From Actinomycetes bacterium (GTDB lineage Bacteria; Actinomycetota; Acidimicrobiia; Acidimicrobiales; Palsa-688): a DNA stretch of 8,585 bases. This document shows, piece by piece, positions 1 through 5,448 of the stretch. The notes under the pieces are model-generated. The model ran no database searches, was not told the DNA's origin, and saw only the letters and a list, made by a program, of their open reading frames with translations. Each line of letters begins with the position of its first letter. The first letter of the stretch is position 1. The stretch lies in NCBI GenBank assembly GCA_021808665.1, contig JAKBBA010000138.1:1-8585 (forward strand), in the 5' to 3' direction. Made by a program: the position numbers and the translations under genes.

Positions 1-794
1 TGGAGGCCCACACGGATGCCGTCGCGGTCAGCGCTGAACTCGGCTATCCGGGAGTCTCGGCTGGCCAGAGGTGGGGCGTGTGGGCGGCCGGCCCTCCTGG
101 CAGCGTCACTGCCCGTCGGCGGGACGGCCGATGGACGCTCGACGGGATCAAGTCGTGGTGCTCGGGCGCCGCTTCGGTTACGCACGCGCTCGTGGACGCC
201 TCGGCCCCCGACGGTCAGCGACTGTTCGCCGTCGAGCTGGACGATCCAGGTGTGCGGATCCTGCCGGCTACGTGGCGTGGGGTCGGAATGCGAGGCTCGG
301 GCACCCGTTCCACCTCGTTCACGGGCGTCTACGCCGATGCGGTCGGACAGCCCGGCGAGTACCTCTCGCGACCAGGCTTCTGGGCTGGGGCGATCGGCGT
401 GGCAGCATGCTGGCACGGCGGTAGCAGGACCGTCGCTCAGGCCCTTTACACCCGCGCCGGTCGCGACAAAGCCGATCCGATCTTTCTCGCCCATCTAGGG
501 GCCGTGCACACCGCCCTGGCGGAGAACGTAGCAGTTCTGCGGTCGGCCGCAATCGAGATCGACCGCCGTCCTGTAACCGACCACGCTGTCCTCGCCCTGA
601 CGGTCCGCGACACCATCGAACGAAACGCCACCGAGATCATCGACCGCGTCGGCCGCGCTCTCGGGCCGGCGCCGCTGGCACACGATGGCCCCCACGCACA
701 GTCGGTTGCCGACCTTTCGGTCTATGTGCGCCAGAGCCACGCCGACCATGATCGCGTCGAGATCGGCCGGCGGCTCATTGGAACAAACGCGTGA
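1..794 (+). CDS. Acyl-CoA dehydrogenase-fold flavoprotein, C-terminal part (5' end outside window)
   Basis: The frame is open from the first complete codon at position 3 and gives 263 visible residues; the N-terminal FAD/substrate domain lies outside the window. What is visible matches the middle and C-terminal parts of the acyl-CoA dehydrogenase fold: a beta-domain stretch with GYPGVSAGQRWGVWAAG and WTLDGIKSWCSGAASVTHALV, then a helical domain ending near VYVRQSHADHDRVEIGRRL. A GTG at 78 is an internal valine, not a likely start, because homologous sequence continues upstream of it. I do not see the usual C-terminal catalytic glutamate segment (YEG-type), so a classical fatty acyl-CoA dehydrogenase activity is doubtful. 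A flavin monooxygenase of the same fold, such as the amino-sugar-oxidising nitrososynthases, is an alternative. The stop codon overlaps the deacetylase start by four bases, so it belongs to the same operon. The family assignment is firm; the substrate is unknown. Confidence 0.82.
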   Translation, partial: EAHTDAVAVSAELGYPGVSAGQRWGVWAAGPPGSVTARRRDGRWTLDGIKSWCSGAASVTHALVDASAPDGQRLFAVELDDPGVRILPATWRGVGMRGSGTRSTSFTGVYADAVGQPGEYLSRPGFWAGAIGVAACWHGGSRTVAQALYTRAGRDKADPIFLAHLGAVHTALAENVAVLRSAAIEIDRRPVTDHAVLALTVRDTIERNATEIIDRVGRALGPAPLAHDGPHAQSVADLSVYVRQSHADHDRVEIGRRLIGTNA

Positions 795-1510
795 ACTTCG
801 ATCAGCCGGCTCGGGATCTGCAAGGAGCCGGTACCCCCGAAAGTGTCTGGGCAGACTGCCATCTAGCGGAGCGACTTCCACAATGGCAGCCCGAGCAGCC
901 GGCGAACGGCCGGGTGATCGTCGTCGCACCTCACCCCGACGACGAGATACTCGGAGCTGGCGGGACCGTCGCCCGGCTTTCACGAGCGGGCGCTTTCGTG
1001 GAACTGATAGCGGTAACCGACGGCGAGCGCAGCCATCCCGGCATGGAATCCCACCTACGTTGTGTGCGTCCCCGAGAATCCCTCGCCGCCGCAGGGCGCC
1101 TCGGGATCCGATTCCGCTCTACCCGCCGCCTGCGCCACCCTGATGGCCGTATCGACGAACCGACGCTGGCCCGATCCCTCGCAGAACTGGTCGGCCCCGG
1201 CGACTTAGTTCTCGCGCCGTGGGTCTGCGACGGACATCCCGATCACGACGCTACAGGCCGCGCTGCCGCGCAAGCTTGTGCCCGGAATGGCGCCGACCTG
1301 CTCGCCTACCTCGTCTGGGCGTGGCACTGGGCGAAGCCCGACGACCTACCCTGGAGTCGAGCGCAACGCGTCGACATCAGCGATCTGGTCGCGCCCAAGC
1401 GATCCGCAGCCGGCTGCTTTCGCAGTCAGATCAAAGTCGAGCCGGTGGTGCTGCCTCCGCATGTCCTGCGCCGTCTTGTCCGTCCTTACGAGGTCCTGCT
1501 GCGCCAGTGA
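791..1510 (+). CDS. PIG-L/LmbE-family zinc-dependent deacetylase
   Basis: A 239-residue protein of the PIG-L/LmbE family, which removes N-acetyl groups from amino sugars (as in MshB or GlcNAc-PI deacetylase) using a bound divalent metal. The metal and catalytic motif PHPDDE is at residues 47-52, after the beta strand VIVVA, and the second metal motif GHPDHD is at 148-153. A YLVWAWHW segment at 173-180 resembles the substrate-side region of the family. The first 40 residues are a family-poor extension. The GTG start overlaps the upstream stop by four bases (GTGA), and the end overlaps the methyltransferase start in the same way. No signal peptide is visible, so it is probably cytoplasmic. It should expose a free amine on a sugar or similar acceptor for the next enzymes. 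I recall related proteins in which this domain and the following methyltransferase are one polypeptide. The family is certain by motif; the substrate is not known. Confidence 0.92.
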   Translation: MNFDQPARDLQGAGTPESVWADCHLAERLPQWQPEQPANGRVIVVAPHPDDEILGAGGTVARLSRAGAFVELIAVTDGERSHPGMESHLRCVRPRESLAAAGRLGIRFRSTRRLRHPDGRIDEPTLARSLAELVGPGDLVLAPWVCDGHPDHDATGRAAAQACARNGADLLAYLVWAWHWAKPDDLPWSRAQRVDISDLVAPKRSAAGCFRSQIKVEPVVLPPHVLRRLVRPYEVLLRQ

Positions 1511-2103
1511 CCCTGCCCGACGATTACTTCGACGACCTGTATGCCCGGTCGGACGATCCATGGGGGTTCCGGACCCGCTGGTACGAAACCAGAAAACGGA
1601 ATGTGGTCTTGGCCTGTCTCCTATCGGAGCGGTATTCGACCGGGTTCGAGCCGGGATGTTCGATCGGCGTAACCACCGCATCTCTCGCTGCCCGCGTCGA
1701 TCATCTAGTCGCGATGGATGTCGCCTCCCACGCTCTCGAGCAGGCCCGGAACGCAATTGGGGGCGGTGTCGACTTCCGGCTGGGACGAGTGCCTGCCGAC
1801 TGGCCCGACGAGCACTTCGACCTGGTCGTTATTTCCGAGGTGGCGTATTACTCGGAAGAGGCCGATTGTCGGAAACTGGCAGAGCTAGCGTGCGGGTCGG
1901 CGGACGAGCTGCTCGTCGTCCACTGGCGACACCCGGTGGCCGACTATCCGTTGCGAGGCGACGCCGTCCAGAAGCTTTTCGCCGCTGCTGCGACTGACCA
2001 TACCCTCAAACACCAACTATCGCATGTCGAGGCGGACTTCCGAATCGACAGCTGGAGTCGCGATCACCGTTCGTTGGCCGCGCGGGCGGCCTGGTTACCG
2101 TGA
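1507..2103 (+). CDS. NodS-like SAM-dependent methyltransferase
   Basis: A 198-residue class I methyltransferase resembling the NodS family. It opens with the family-typical YFDDLYARSDDPWGF (residues 7-21) and WYETRKR (25-31). The SAM-binding glycine-rich loop FEPGCSIG is at 47-54, the acidic end of strand 2 (AMD) at 69-71, and the motif IV region FDLVVISEVAYY at 104-115; VVHWRHPVADYPLRGD (137-152) is also typical of the group. I chose the GTG at 1507 because it forms a GTGA four-base overlap with the deacetylase stop and sits just before the conserved N-terminus; the frame is open further upstream, but that part would only overlap the deacetylase. NodS itself N-methylates the de-N-acetylated glucosamine of Nod factor precursors. 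Placement directly after a deacetylase therefore suggests methylation of the freed amine here, which is inference. Confidence 0.88.
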   Translation: MTLPDDYFDDLYARSDDPWGFRTRWYETRKRNVVLACLLSERYSTGFEPGCSIGVTTASLAARVDHLVAMDVASHALEQARNAIGGGVDFRLGRVPADWPDEHFDLVVISEVAYYSEEADCRKLAELACGSADELLVVHWRHPVADYPLRGDAVQKLFAAAATDHTLKHQLSHVEADFRIDSWSRDHRSLAARAAWLP

Positions 2104-2801
2104 GCGTCGTCCGCCAAATGATTACGGTGATCCCGGCGCGCAATGAGCAGGCGCTGCTGGCGGACTGCCTTGCGGCGGTCGCTGACGCCGTTGCGAACTG
2201 CCCGATCCCGGCCCGGACGATCGTCGTGCTCGACAGTTGCGCCGACGCTTCGGTCGACATCTGTTCCCGACATCGAGTGGAAACAGTCGAGGTGGGGTTC
2301 GCAAACGTAGGCCAGGCACGCCACGCCGGCGTGGAACGGGCTTTACGGCTGCCGATCCCGTTCCAATCGATGTGGATCGCCAACACTGATGCCGACTCCC
2401 GGGTCCCGCCTGATTGGCTGTCAGAACAGATCCGCCTCGCCAATGACGGCGCTGACATCGTCCTCGGCGTGGTCACCCTCACCGACGAGGTTCAGGCATC
2501 AGTTAAGCAAGTTCATCAAACGGCGTACACGCATCGCTTTCGACCCGACGGATCGCACCTCCATATCCATGGTGCCAATCTCGGCATTAGAGCCAGCACC
2601 TACCTCGAGTCTGGAGGCTTCCCGCCGCTAACCGATCACGAAGACAGAGAGCTGATCCGCCGGGCGCGGGCGCTGGGCCGAGCGCGTGTGGTCACGAGTA
2701 CAAACCTCCGGGTTCAGACCAGCGGGCGAACCGAGGGACGCTGCCGCGACGGCTTCGCCCGGTTCATCGCCAACATGCCTGCATCTGTAGGACTCGCATG
2801 A
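2100..2801 (+). CDS. Family 2 (GT-A) glycosyltransferase
   Basis: A 233-residue glycosyltransferase of the GT2/GT-A type, moving a sugar from a nucleotide-sugar donor to an unknown acceptor. The N-terminal nucleotide-binding strand is TVIPARNEQALLADCL (residues 9-24), followed by IVVLDSCAD (41-49). The metal-binding DxD is in WIANTDADS (D97 and D99). The acceptor-side glycine motif is HGANLGIR (157-164) with SGGF (171-174), and the ED motif holding the catalytic base is DHEDRELIRR (179-188). It has no obvious membrane segment, so it is probably soluble or peripheral. The GTG start overlaps the methyltransferase stop by four bases. It is the last gene of the visible operon. An ATGA at its own stop (2798) leads only into an eight-codon frame. 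The family is clear; donor and acceptor cannot be read from the sequence. Confidence 0.9.
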   Translation: MSVVRQMITVIPARNEQALLADCLAAVADAVANCPIPARTIVVLDSCADASVDICSRHRVETVEVGFANVGQARHAGVERALRLPIPFQSMWIANTDADSRVPPDWLSEQIRLANDGADIVLGVVTLTDEVQASVKQVHQTAYTHRFRPDGSHLHIHGANLGIRASTYLESGGFPPLTDHEDRELIRRARALGRARVVTSTNLRVQTSGRTEGRCRDGFARFIANMPASVGLA

Positions 2802-2880
2802 GCAAGGGACTCTCGGATATTTAGATTGGAATTCTCCGTCCGCAGGCACGTCGAGTCGTCTCGGCGAACCAATGCCGCTT

Positions 2881-2898
2881 CCACGTCGACGGACGTGG
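2881..2898. promoter_or_regulatory. Perfect inverted repeat, possible operator
   Basis: CCACGTC at 2881-2887 and GACGTGG at 2892-2898 are exact reverse complements separated by GACG. No run of T follows, so it does not look like an intrinsic terminator. Its position about 45 bases upstream of the operon's first Shine-Dalgarno sequence fits a regulator-binding site. The left arm extends into a CACGTCGA octamer that also occurs at 2847-2854. The function is inference. Confidence 0.4.
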
Positions 2899-2927
2899 GT
2901 ATGGAGAAAATAGGCAGTCGGACGTTT

Positions 2928-2934
2928 AAGGAGG
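2928..2934 (+). promoter_or_regulatory. Strong Shine-Dalgarno sequence
   Basis: AAGGAGG is a near-complete match to the anti-Shine-Dalgarno sequence and lies seven bases before a GTG at 2942. It is too far (81 bases) from the mnhE ATG at 3016 to serve it directly. The best ribosome-binding site upstream of the antiporter genes therefore points to the short upstream frame rather than to mnhE. Confidence 0.6.
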
Positions 2935-2941
2935 ACAACGA

Positions 2942-3019
2942 GTGGCAGAGACGGGTGCAGATGTGGTGATTGGCCGTTCGAGGAATGGGAACCCGGCCCC
3001 TTTTGGCCGCCAGCTATGA
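2942..3019 (+). CDS. Short upstream reading frame (25 codons), possible leader coupled to mnhE
   Basis: GTG at 2942 sits seven bases after AAGGAGG and opens a 25-residue frame, (M)AETGADVVIGRSRNGNPAPF followed by GRQL, whose TGA at 3017-3019 overlaps the mnhE ATG as ATGA. That is the same coupling used at nearly every other junction in this window, while mnhE has no Shine-Dalgarno of its own. The peptide is hydrophilic with no membrane segment and I recognise no family. It is either a translated leader that loads ribosomes for mnhE, or a chance frame. There is no in-frame alternative start that would extend mnhE upstream across the same region. Confidence 0.45.
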   Translation: MAETGADVVIGRSRNGNPAPFGRQL

Positions 3020-3555
3020 CCCCCCAGCTCGACTGGCGCCGCGCCCGCTTCGCCACCGTTGTCGCCCTGTCTGCTTGGGGGTTCGGCGCCTGGGTGATCC
3101 TCACTTGGACACTAACCGCCGAGCAACTCGCCTTCGGTGTCGCCATTTCCGTAGGTGTCGCCGTAGCTCTTGCTCCTCTGGGCCCTGCCCGGGGGCCATG
3201 GTGGCTGTTACACCCACGACGGCTCCCAGCCGCCGTCTGGTTGATTTTCGTCACCGCCTACCGGGTGGTGGTTGCCAATGTGAAGCTGTCAGCGCGGATC
3301 TGGTCGCCGCGCCGACCTTTGTCGAGCGGGATGATCGTTGTGGCTACCCACGAACGAAGCGACGGTGAGCTCGCCGCAGTCGGACTCATCTCCTCCCTGA
3401 TCGTGGACAACCAAATCGTCGACCTGGATCGCCGATCCCGGCACCTGCAGTTCCACGCAGTGGCCGTCCCCGAAGGTGACCGAAGGGCCGCCCGCGCCAA
3501 AGTCAACGGACCGGTCGAGGTTCTGCTTGCCCCGCTGGAGAACCGCCATGGCTGA
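3016..3555 (+). CDS. mnhE: Na+/H+ antiporter subunit E (MnhE/MrpE, MbhA-like)
   Basis: A 179-residue membrane protein of the MrpE family, a small subunit of the multi-subunit Mrp cation/proton antiporter. Three hydrophobic segments lie at about residues 14-32, 36-56 and 66-88, followed by a cytoplasmic-type domain. That domain shows the family pattern: a Pro-Leu/Arg-rich turn (SPRRPLSSGMIVV, 97-109), RSDGELAAVGLISSLI (114-129), then VDLDRRSRHLQFHAVAVP (135-152). The segment usually reading as a Thr-Pro-Gly turn is VDN here, so it is a divergent member. The ATG at 3016 overlaps the stop of a short upstream frame (ATGA) and has no Shine-Dalgarno of its own. Its 3' end overlaps mnhF by eight bases. 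It begins the antiporter operon, as MbhA does in archaeal Mbh clusters. Its role in transport is not well defined; assembly or structural function is likely. Confidence 0.88.
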   Translation: MTPQLDWRRARFATVVALSAWGFGAWVILTWTLTAEQLAFGVAISVGVAVALAPLGPARGPWWLLHPRRLPAAVWLIFVTAYRVVVANVKLSARIWSPRRPLSSGMIVVATHERSDGELAAVGLISSLIVDNQIVDLDRRSRHLQFHAVAVPEGDRRAARAKVNGPVEVLLAPLENRHG

Positions 3556-3808
3556 CCTGTACCTTGCCGTCGCACTGGCTGAAGTAGCCATCAATGTCCT
3601 CCTTCTCATTCGCTTAGCGGTCGGGCCGACCGTGTCCGATCGCATCGTGGCTCTAAACACAATCTCCACGCAGGTGGCGCTCGCGGTCATGTTCTTCGCC
3701 GCGTACGCCGACCGCACTATCTACCTCGACGCCGCAATCTGGTTGGCATCGTTCAGTTACCTCGGAACGATCATCTGGGCCCGTTACCTGGAGCGGGGAC
3801 TGCTGTGA
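3548..3808 (+). CDS. mnhF: Na+/H+ antiporter subunit F (MnhF/MrpF, MbhB-like)
   Basis: An 86-residue protein with three membrane segments (about 3-23, 34-53 and 58-80), the usual size and layout of MrpF. Family signatures are IRLAVGPTVSDRIVALN at 21-37 (the conserved Arg, Gly-Pro and Asp-Arg), YLDAAIWLASFSYLGTI at 59-75, and the terminal ARYLERG. The frame is open upstream to 3476, but the ATG at 3548 is the right start: it matches the family's N-terminus and follows a TGGAG Shine-Dalgarno (3536-3540) by seven bases. It overlaps the end of mnhE by eight bases, and its stop overlaps mnhG by four. Within the Mrp complex this subunit packs with E and G in the membrane. Confidence 0.92.
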   Translation: MADLYLAVALAEVAINVLLLIRLAVGPTVSDRIVALNTISTQVALAVMFFAAYADRTIYLDAAIWLASFSYLGTIIWARYLERGLL

Positions 3809-4161
3809 CCGAGACCGTCGTGGCCGTCCTGTCCGGGCTCGGACTTCTCTTCTCGCTGTCTGCAGCGGTCGGGATCCTCCGCATGCCCGACGTCTACTGC
3901 CGGATCCAGTGCTCCTGCAAGACCGTCACGATGGGCGTACTGCCGGCCCTCGCCGCCCTGGTCGTCGGCGAAGGGCCGATCACCACTTATGGGAGCCGAG
4001 CCCTTATCGTCGCTTTTCTCATTCTGATAATCAGCCCCACTGCGTCCCACGCGCTCGCCCGCGCCGCCTACAAGTCGGGGGTGCCCATGTGGGCTGGCGC
4101 AGTCCGAGACGAACCGCACCACGACCAGCCGAGCACAACGCGAGACGAGCGCGAGAAGTGA
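3805..4161 (+). CDS. mnhG: Na+/H+ antiporter subunit G (MnhG/MrpG, MbhC-like)
   Basis: A 118-residue MrpG-family subunit with three hydrophobic segments (about 5-25, 41-55 and 64-80) and a charged tail of about 25 residues. The hallmark loop is GILRMPDVYCRIQCSCKTVTMG (split here as 23-33 and 34-44), with the conserved Arg26, Pro28, Asp29, Tyr31, Arg33 and Lys39. The pair that is commonly His-Ala in MrpG is Gln35-Cys36, and three cysteines (32, 36, 38) cluster in this loop. The second family signature is ISPTASHALARAAYKSGVP (76-94). The GTG start overlaps the mnhF stop (GTGA), and the end overlaps the MbhD-like gene in the same way. In bacterial Mrp operons G is normally last; here it is followed by the A-like and B subunits. 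Confidence 0.92.
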   Translation: MTETVVAVLSGLGLLFSLSAAVGILRMPDVYCRIQCSCKTVTMGVLPALAALVVGEGPITTYGSRALIVAFLILIISPTASHALARAAYKSGVPMWAGAVRDEPHHDQPSTTRDEREK

Positions 4162-4430
4162 CCGGGTTCTGGGTCCTCGACGATCTTTGCCTGGCGCTGG
4201 TGTTGGCTGCTGCTGTGATCGTCATTAGGTCCCGGAACCTCAACGGAGCGGTAATGGCCCTGTCTGCGGTGGGCACCGTCTTATCCCTCCTGTTCGTGGT
4301 CCTCGGCGCCCCCGACGATGCCCTCTCCGAGGTGGTCGTCGGCACCATCGCCCTGCCCACCCTTTACCTTATCGCCATCGGCAAGTCCCGCACCGACGTG
4401 ACCGACACCGGCGATCTGGGCGAGCAATAG
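4158..4430 (+). CDS. MbhD-like antiporter subunit (DUF4040; equals part of the MrpA C-terminus)
   Basis: A 90-residue protein with three membrane segments (about 8-23, 30-49 and 58-75). It matches the MbhD/DUF4040 domain that in bacterial Mrp antiporters is fused into the C-terminal part of the large MrpA subunit. The diagnostic element is GAPDDALSEVVVG at 50-62 (family pattern APDxAlsEaxVG, with Glu58), preceded by the basic turn IRSRNLNGAV at 23-32. The GTG start overlaps the mnhG stop as GTGA, which fixes the start; the open frame upstream only shadows mnhG. The C-terminal 15 residues are polar and acidic. A stand-alone version is what archaeal Mbh and Mbh-related complexes have. It is expected to help form the ion path next to subunits B and C. 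Confidence 0.85.
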   Translation: MTGFWVLDDLCLALVLAAAVIVIRSRNLNGAVMALSAVGTVLSLLFVVLGAPDDALSEVVVGTIALPTLYLIAIGKSRTDVTDTGDLGEQ

Positions 4431-4434
4431 ACCT

Positions 4435-5448
4435 GTGGCTGCTCAGCCTCCCAGTTCGCCGGGCGCTGGGCGACCGTCCCGGCCCGAACGCCACGAGCAC
4501 GAACCCGCACACCTCCCAGTTGTCGGCGCCTTCGTCGTGATCGGCCTCGGCCTCGTGTTGGCCGTCGGCTTCGTCCACCTGCCGCGCCAGTCCGCCCCCA
4601 TCCCTGCGGTGGCCCGCTATGCCCTCCAAGTGGCGCTGCCACGCTGGGGCACTACGGAGCCGGTCAACGAGGTCGTCTACGGCACTCGCGGTTTCGACAC
4701 TTTCGGCGAAACCTTTCTCCTTCTCGCTGCGGTTGTATGCGTCACCCTGCTGGCCCGACCCAGAGAGCCCCGAGCAGGGTTCATCGGAGAACATGAGGCT
4801 GGCGAGAAGGAGCAAGCCGCAGACGACCCCGCCGGGGGCGGTGGCAGCTCTGAAGCTCGCAAGGCCGAGACAGCTGAGACCTCCACCGCCAACAGAGGAA
4901 CCGATGCCGTCCGCGTGCTGCCCACGCCCGACTGGCAACCCCTCGGTACCCATGCCCCCGAACAGGCCCAGGCGATGACCGTCATCGTCCGCGTTTCCGC
5001 CCGCCTGACAAGCCCGCTCCTGGCCGTCGCCGGGATCTACCTGGCCGCCTGGGGCTACTCGCCGGGCGGCGGCTTTCCTGCCGGGGCGGTGTTGGCCGGG
5101 GTCGCATTGCTCGTCTACGCCGCCTTCGGCTATGCGAAAGTCGCCCGTGTGGTCCGACCAGGTGTCCTCGAACCTCTCGAACTGGCCGGCGCCTTGGCGA
5201 TCATCGCCTGCGAAACCCTCGGGCTGGTCCTCAAGGGATCCTTCTCGGCCAACTGGCTGCCGCTCGCGCCACCGGGAACTATCCGCTCCGGCGGGATCCT
5301 CCAGGTTTTCTCCGCAAGCGAGCTGATCGAGGTCGGCACCGGCCTTACCCTGGCCATCTTCGCCATGTTGGGCATGACCCACGACTGGACCGCAGGAAGC
5401 GGTGACACAAACGACAAGACACCCGCCGAGCCGAGCGCAAAGCAGTGA
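4435..5448 (+). CDS. mnhB: MbhE-like domain fused to antiporter subunit B (MnhB/MrpB, MbhF-like)
   Basis: A 337-residue fusion of two units that are separate in Mbh clusters. The N-terminal unit (about 28-110) has two membrane segments flanking VNEVVYGTRGFDTFGETFLL (77-96), the RGFDTxGE signature of MbhE and of the far C-terminus of MrpA. A polar Ala/Gly/Glu-rich linker of about 70 residues follows (110-180). The C-terminal unit (181-337) is a full MrpB: four membrane segments (about 186-206, 213-236, 245-265, 294-314), the SPGGGFPAGAVLAG loop at 209-222, and EVGTGLTLAIFAMLG at 299-313. The GTG start at 4435 is four bases after the previous stop, one of the few junctions in this operon without an overlap, and gives a 27-residue hydrophilic N-terminal tail, so a slightly different start is possible. 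The stop overlaps mnhC (GTGA). Confidence 0.87.
   Translation: MAAQPPSSPGAGRPSRPERHEHEPAHLPVVGAFVVIGLGLVLAVGFVHLPRQSAPIPAVARYALQVALPRWGTTEPVNEVVYGTRGFDTFGETFLLLAAVVCVTLLARPREPRAGFIGEHEAGEKEQAADDPAGGGGSSEARKAETAETSTANRGTDAVRVLPTPDWQPLGTHAPEQAQAMTVIVRVSARLTSPLLAVAGIYLAAWGYSPGGGFPAGAVLAGVALLVYAAFGYAKVARVVRPGVLEPLELAGALAIIACETLGLVLKGSFSANWLPLAPPGTIRSGGILQVFSASELIEVGTGLTLAIFAMLGMTHDWTAGSGDTNDKTPAEPSAKQ

Larger units (their letters stand above)
2802..2941. other. Intergenic regulatory gap between the glycan operon and the antiporter operon
   Basis: This 140-base stretch separates the two plus-strand operons. It is less GC-rich in places (around 2818-2832 and 2905-2930) than the flanking genes. It holds a perfect inverted repeat, a second copy of the octamer CACGTCGA (2847-2854, the other at 2882-2889 inside the repeat), and a strong Shine-Dalgarno sequence at its end. 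I searched for sigma70-like -35/-10 pairs and found none with good spacing, so a promoter is expected here but not identified. No T-tract terminator is visible after the glycosyltransferase. Confidence 0.6.

Noticed and set aside
78..794. GTG at 78 as the true start of the first gene
   Set aside because: The frame is open to the window edge and the residues before 78 continue the family's beta-domain, so the gene starts upstream.
1278..1997. A 239-codon frame overlapping the deacetylase end and methyltransferase
   Set aside because: No motifs; both real genes keep their family signatures in their own frames across the region.
2881..2898. The inverted repeat read as a terminator of the glycosyltransferase operon
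   Set aside because: No T-run follows on the plus strand (the next bases are GTATGGAGAAAATAGG), and the stem lies 80 bases after the stop; an operator is more plausible.
2826..2912. Possible sigma70-like boxes (TTGGAA near 2826; AAAATA near 2907)
   Set aside because: Neither has a partner box at 16-18 base spacing, so no promoter is called.
4369..5382. A 337-codon open frame on the minus strand opposite the MbhE/MrpB fusion gene
   Set aside because: It is rich in Gly, Arg, Asp and Gln with no recognisable motif, and lies wholly antisense to a gene with clear family signatures; such shadows are common in high-GC DNA.
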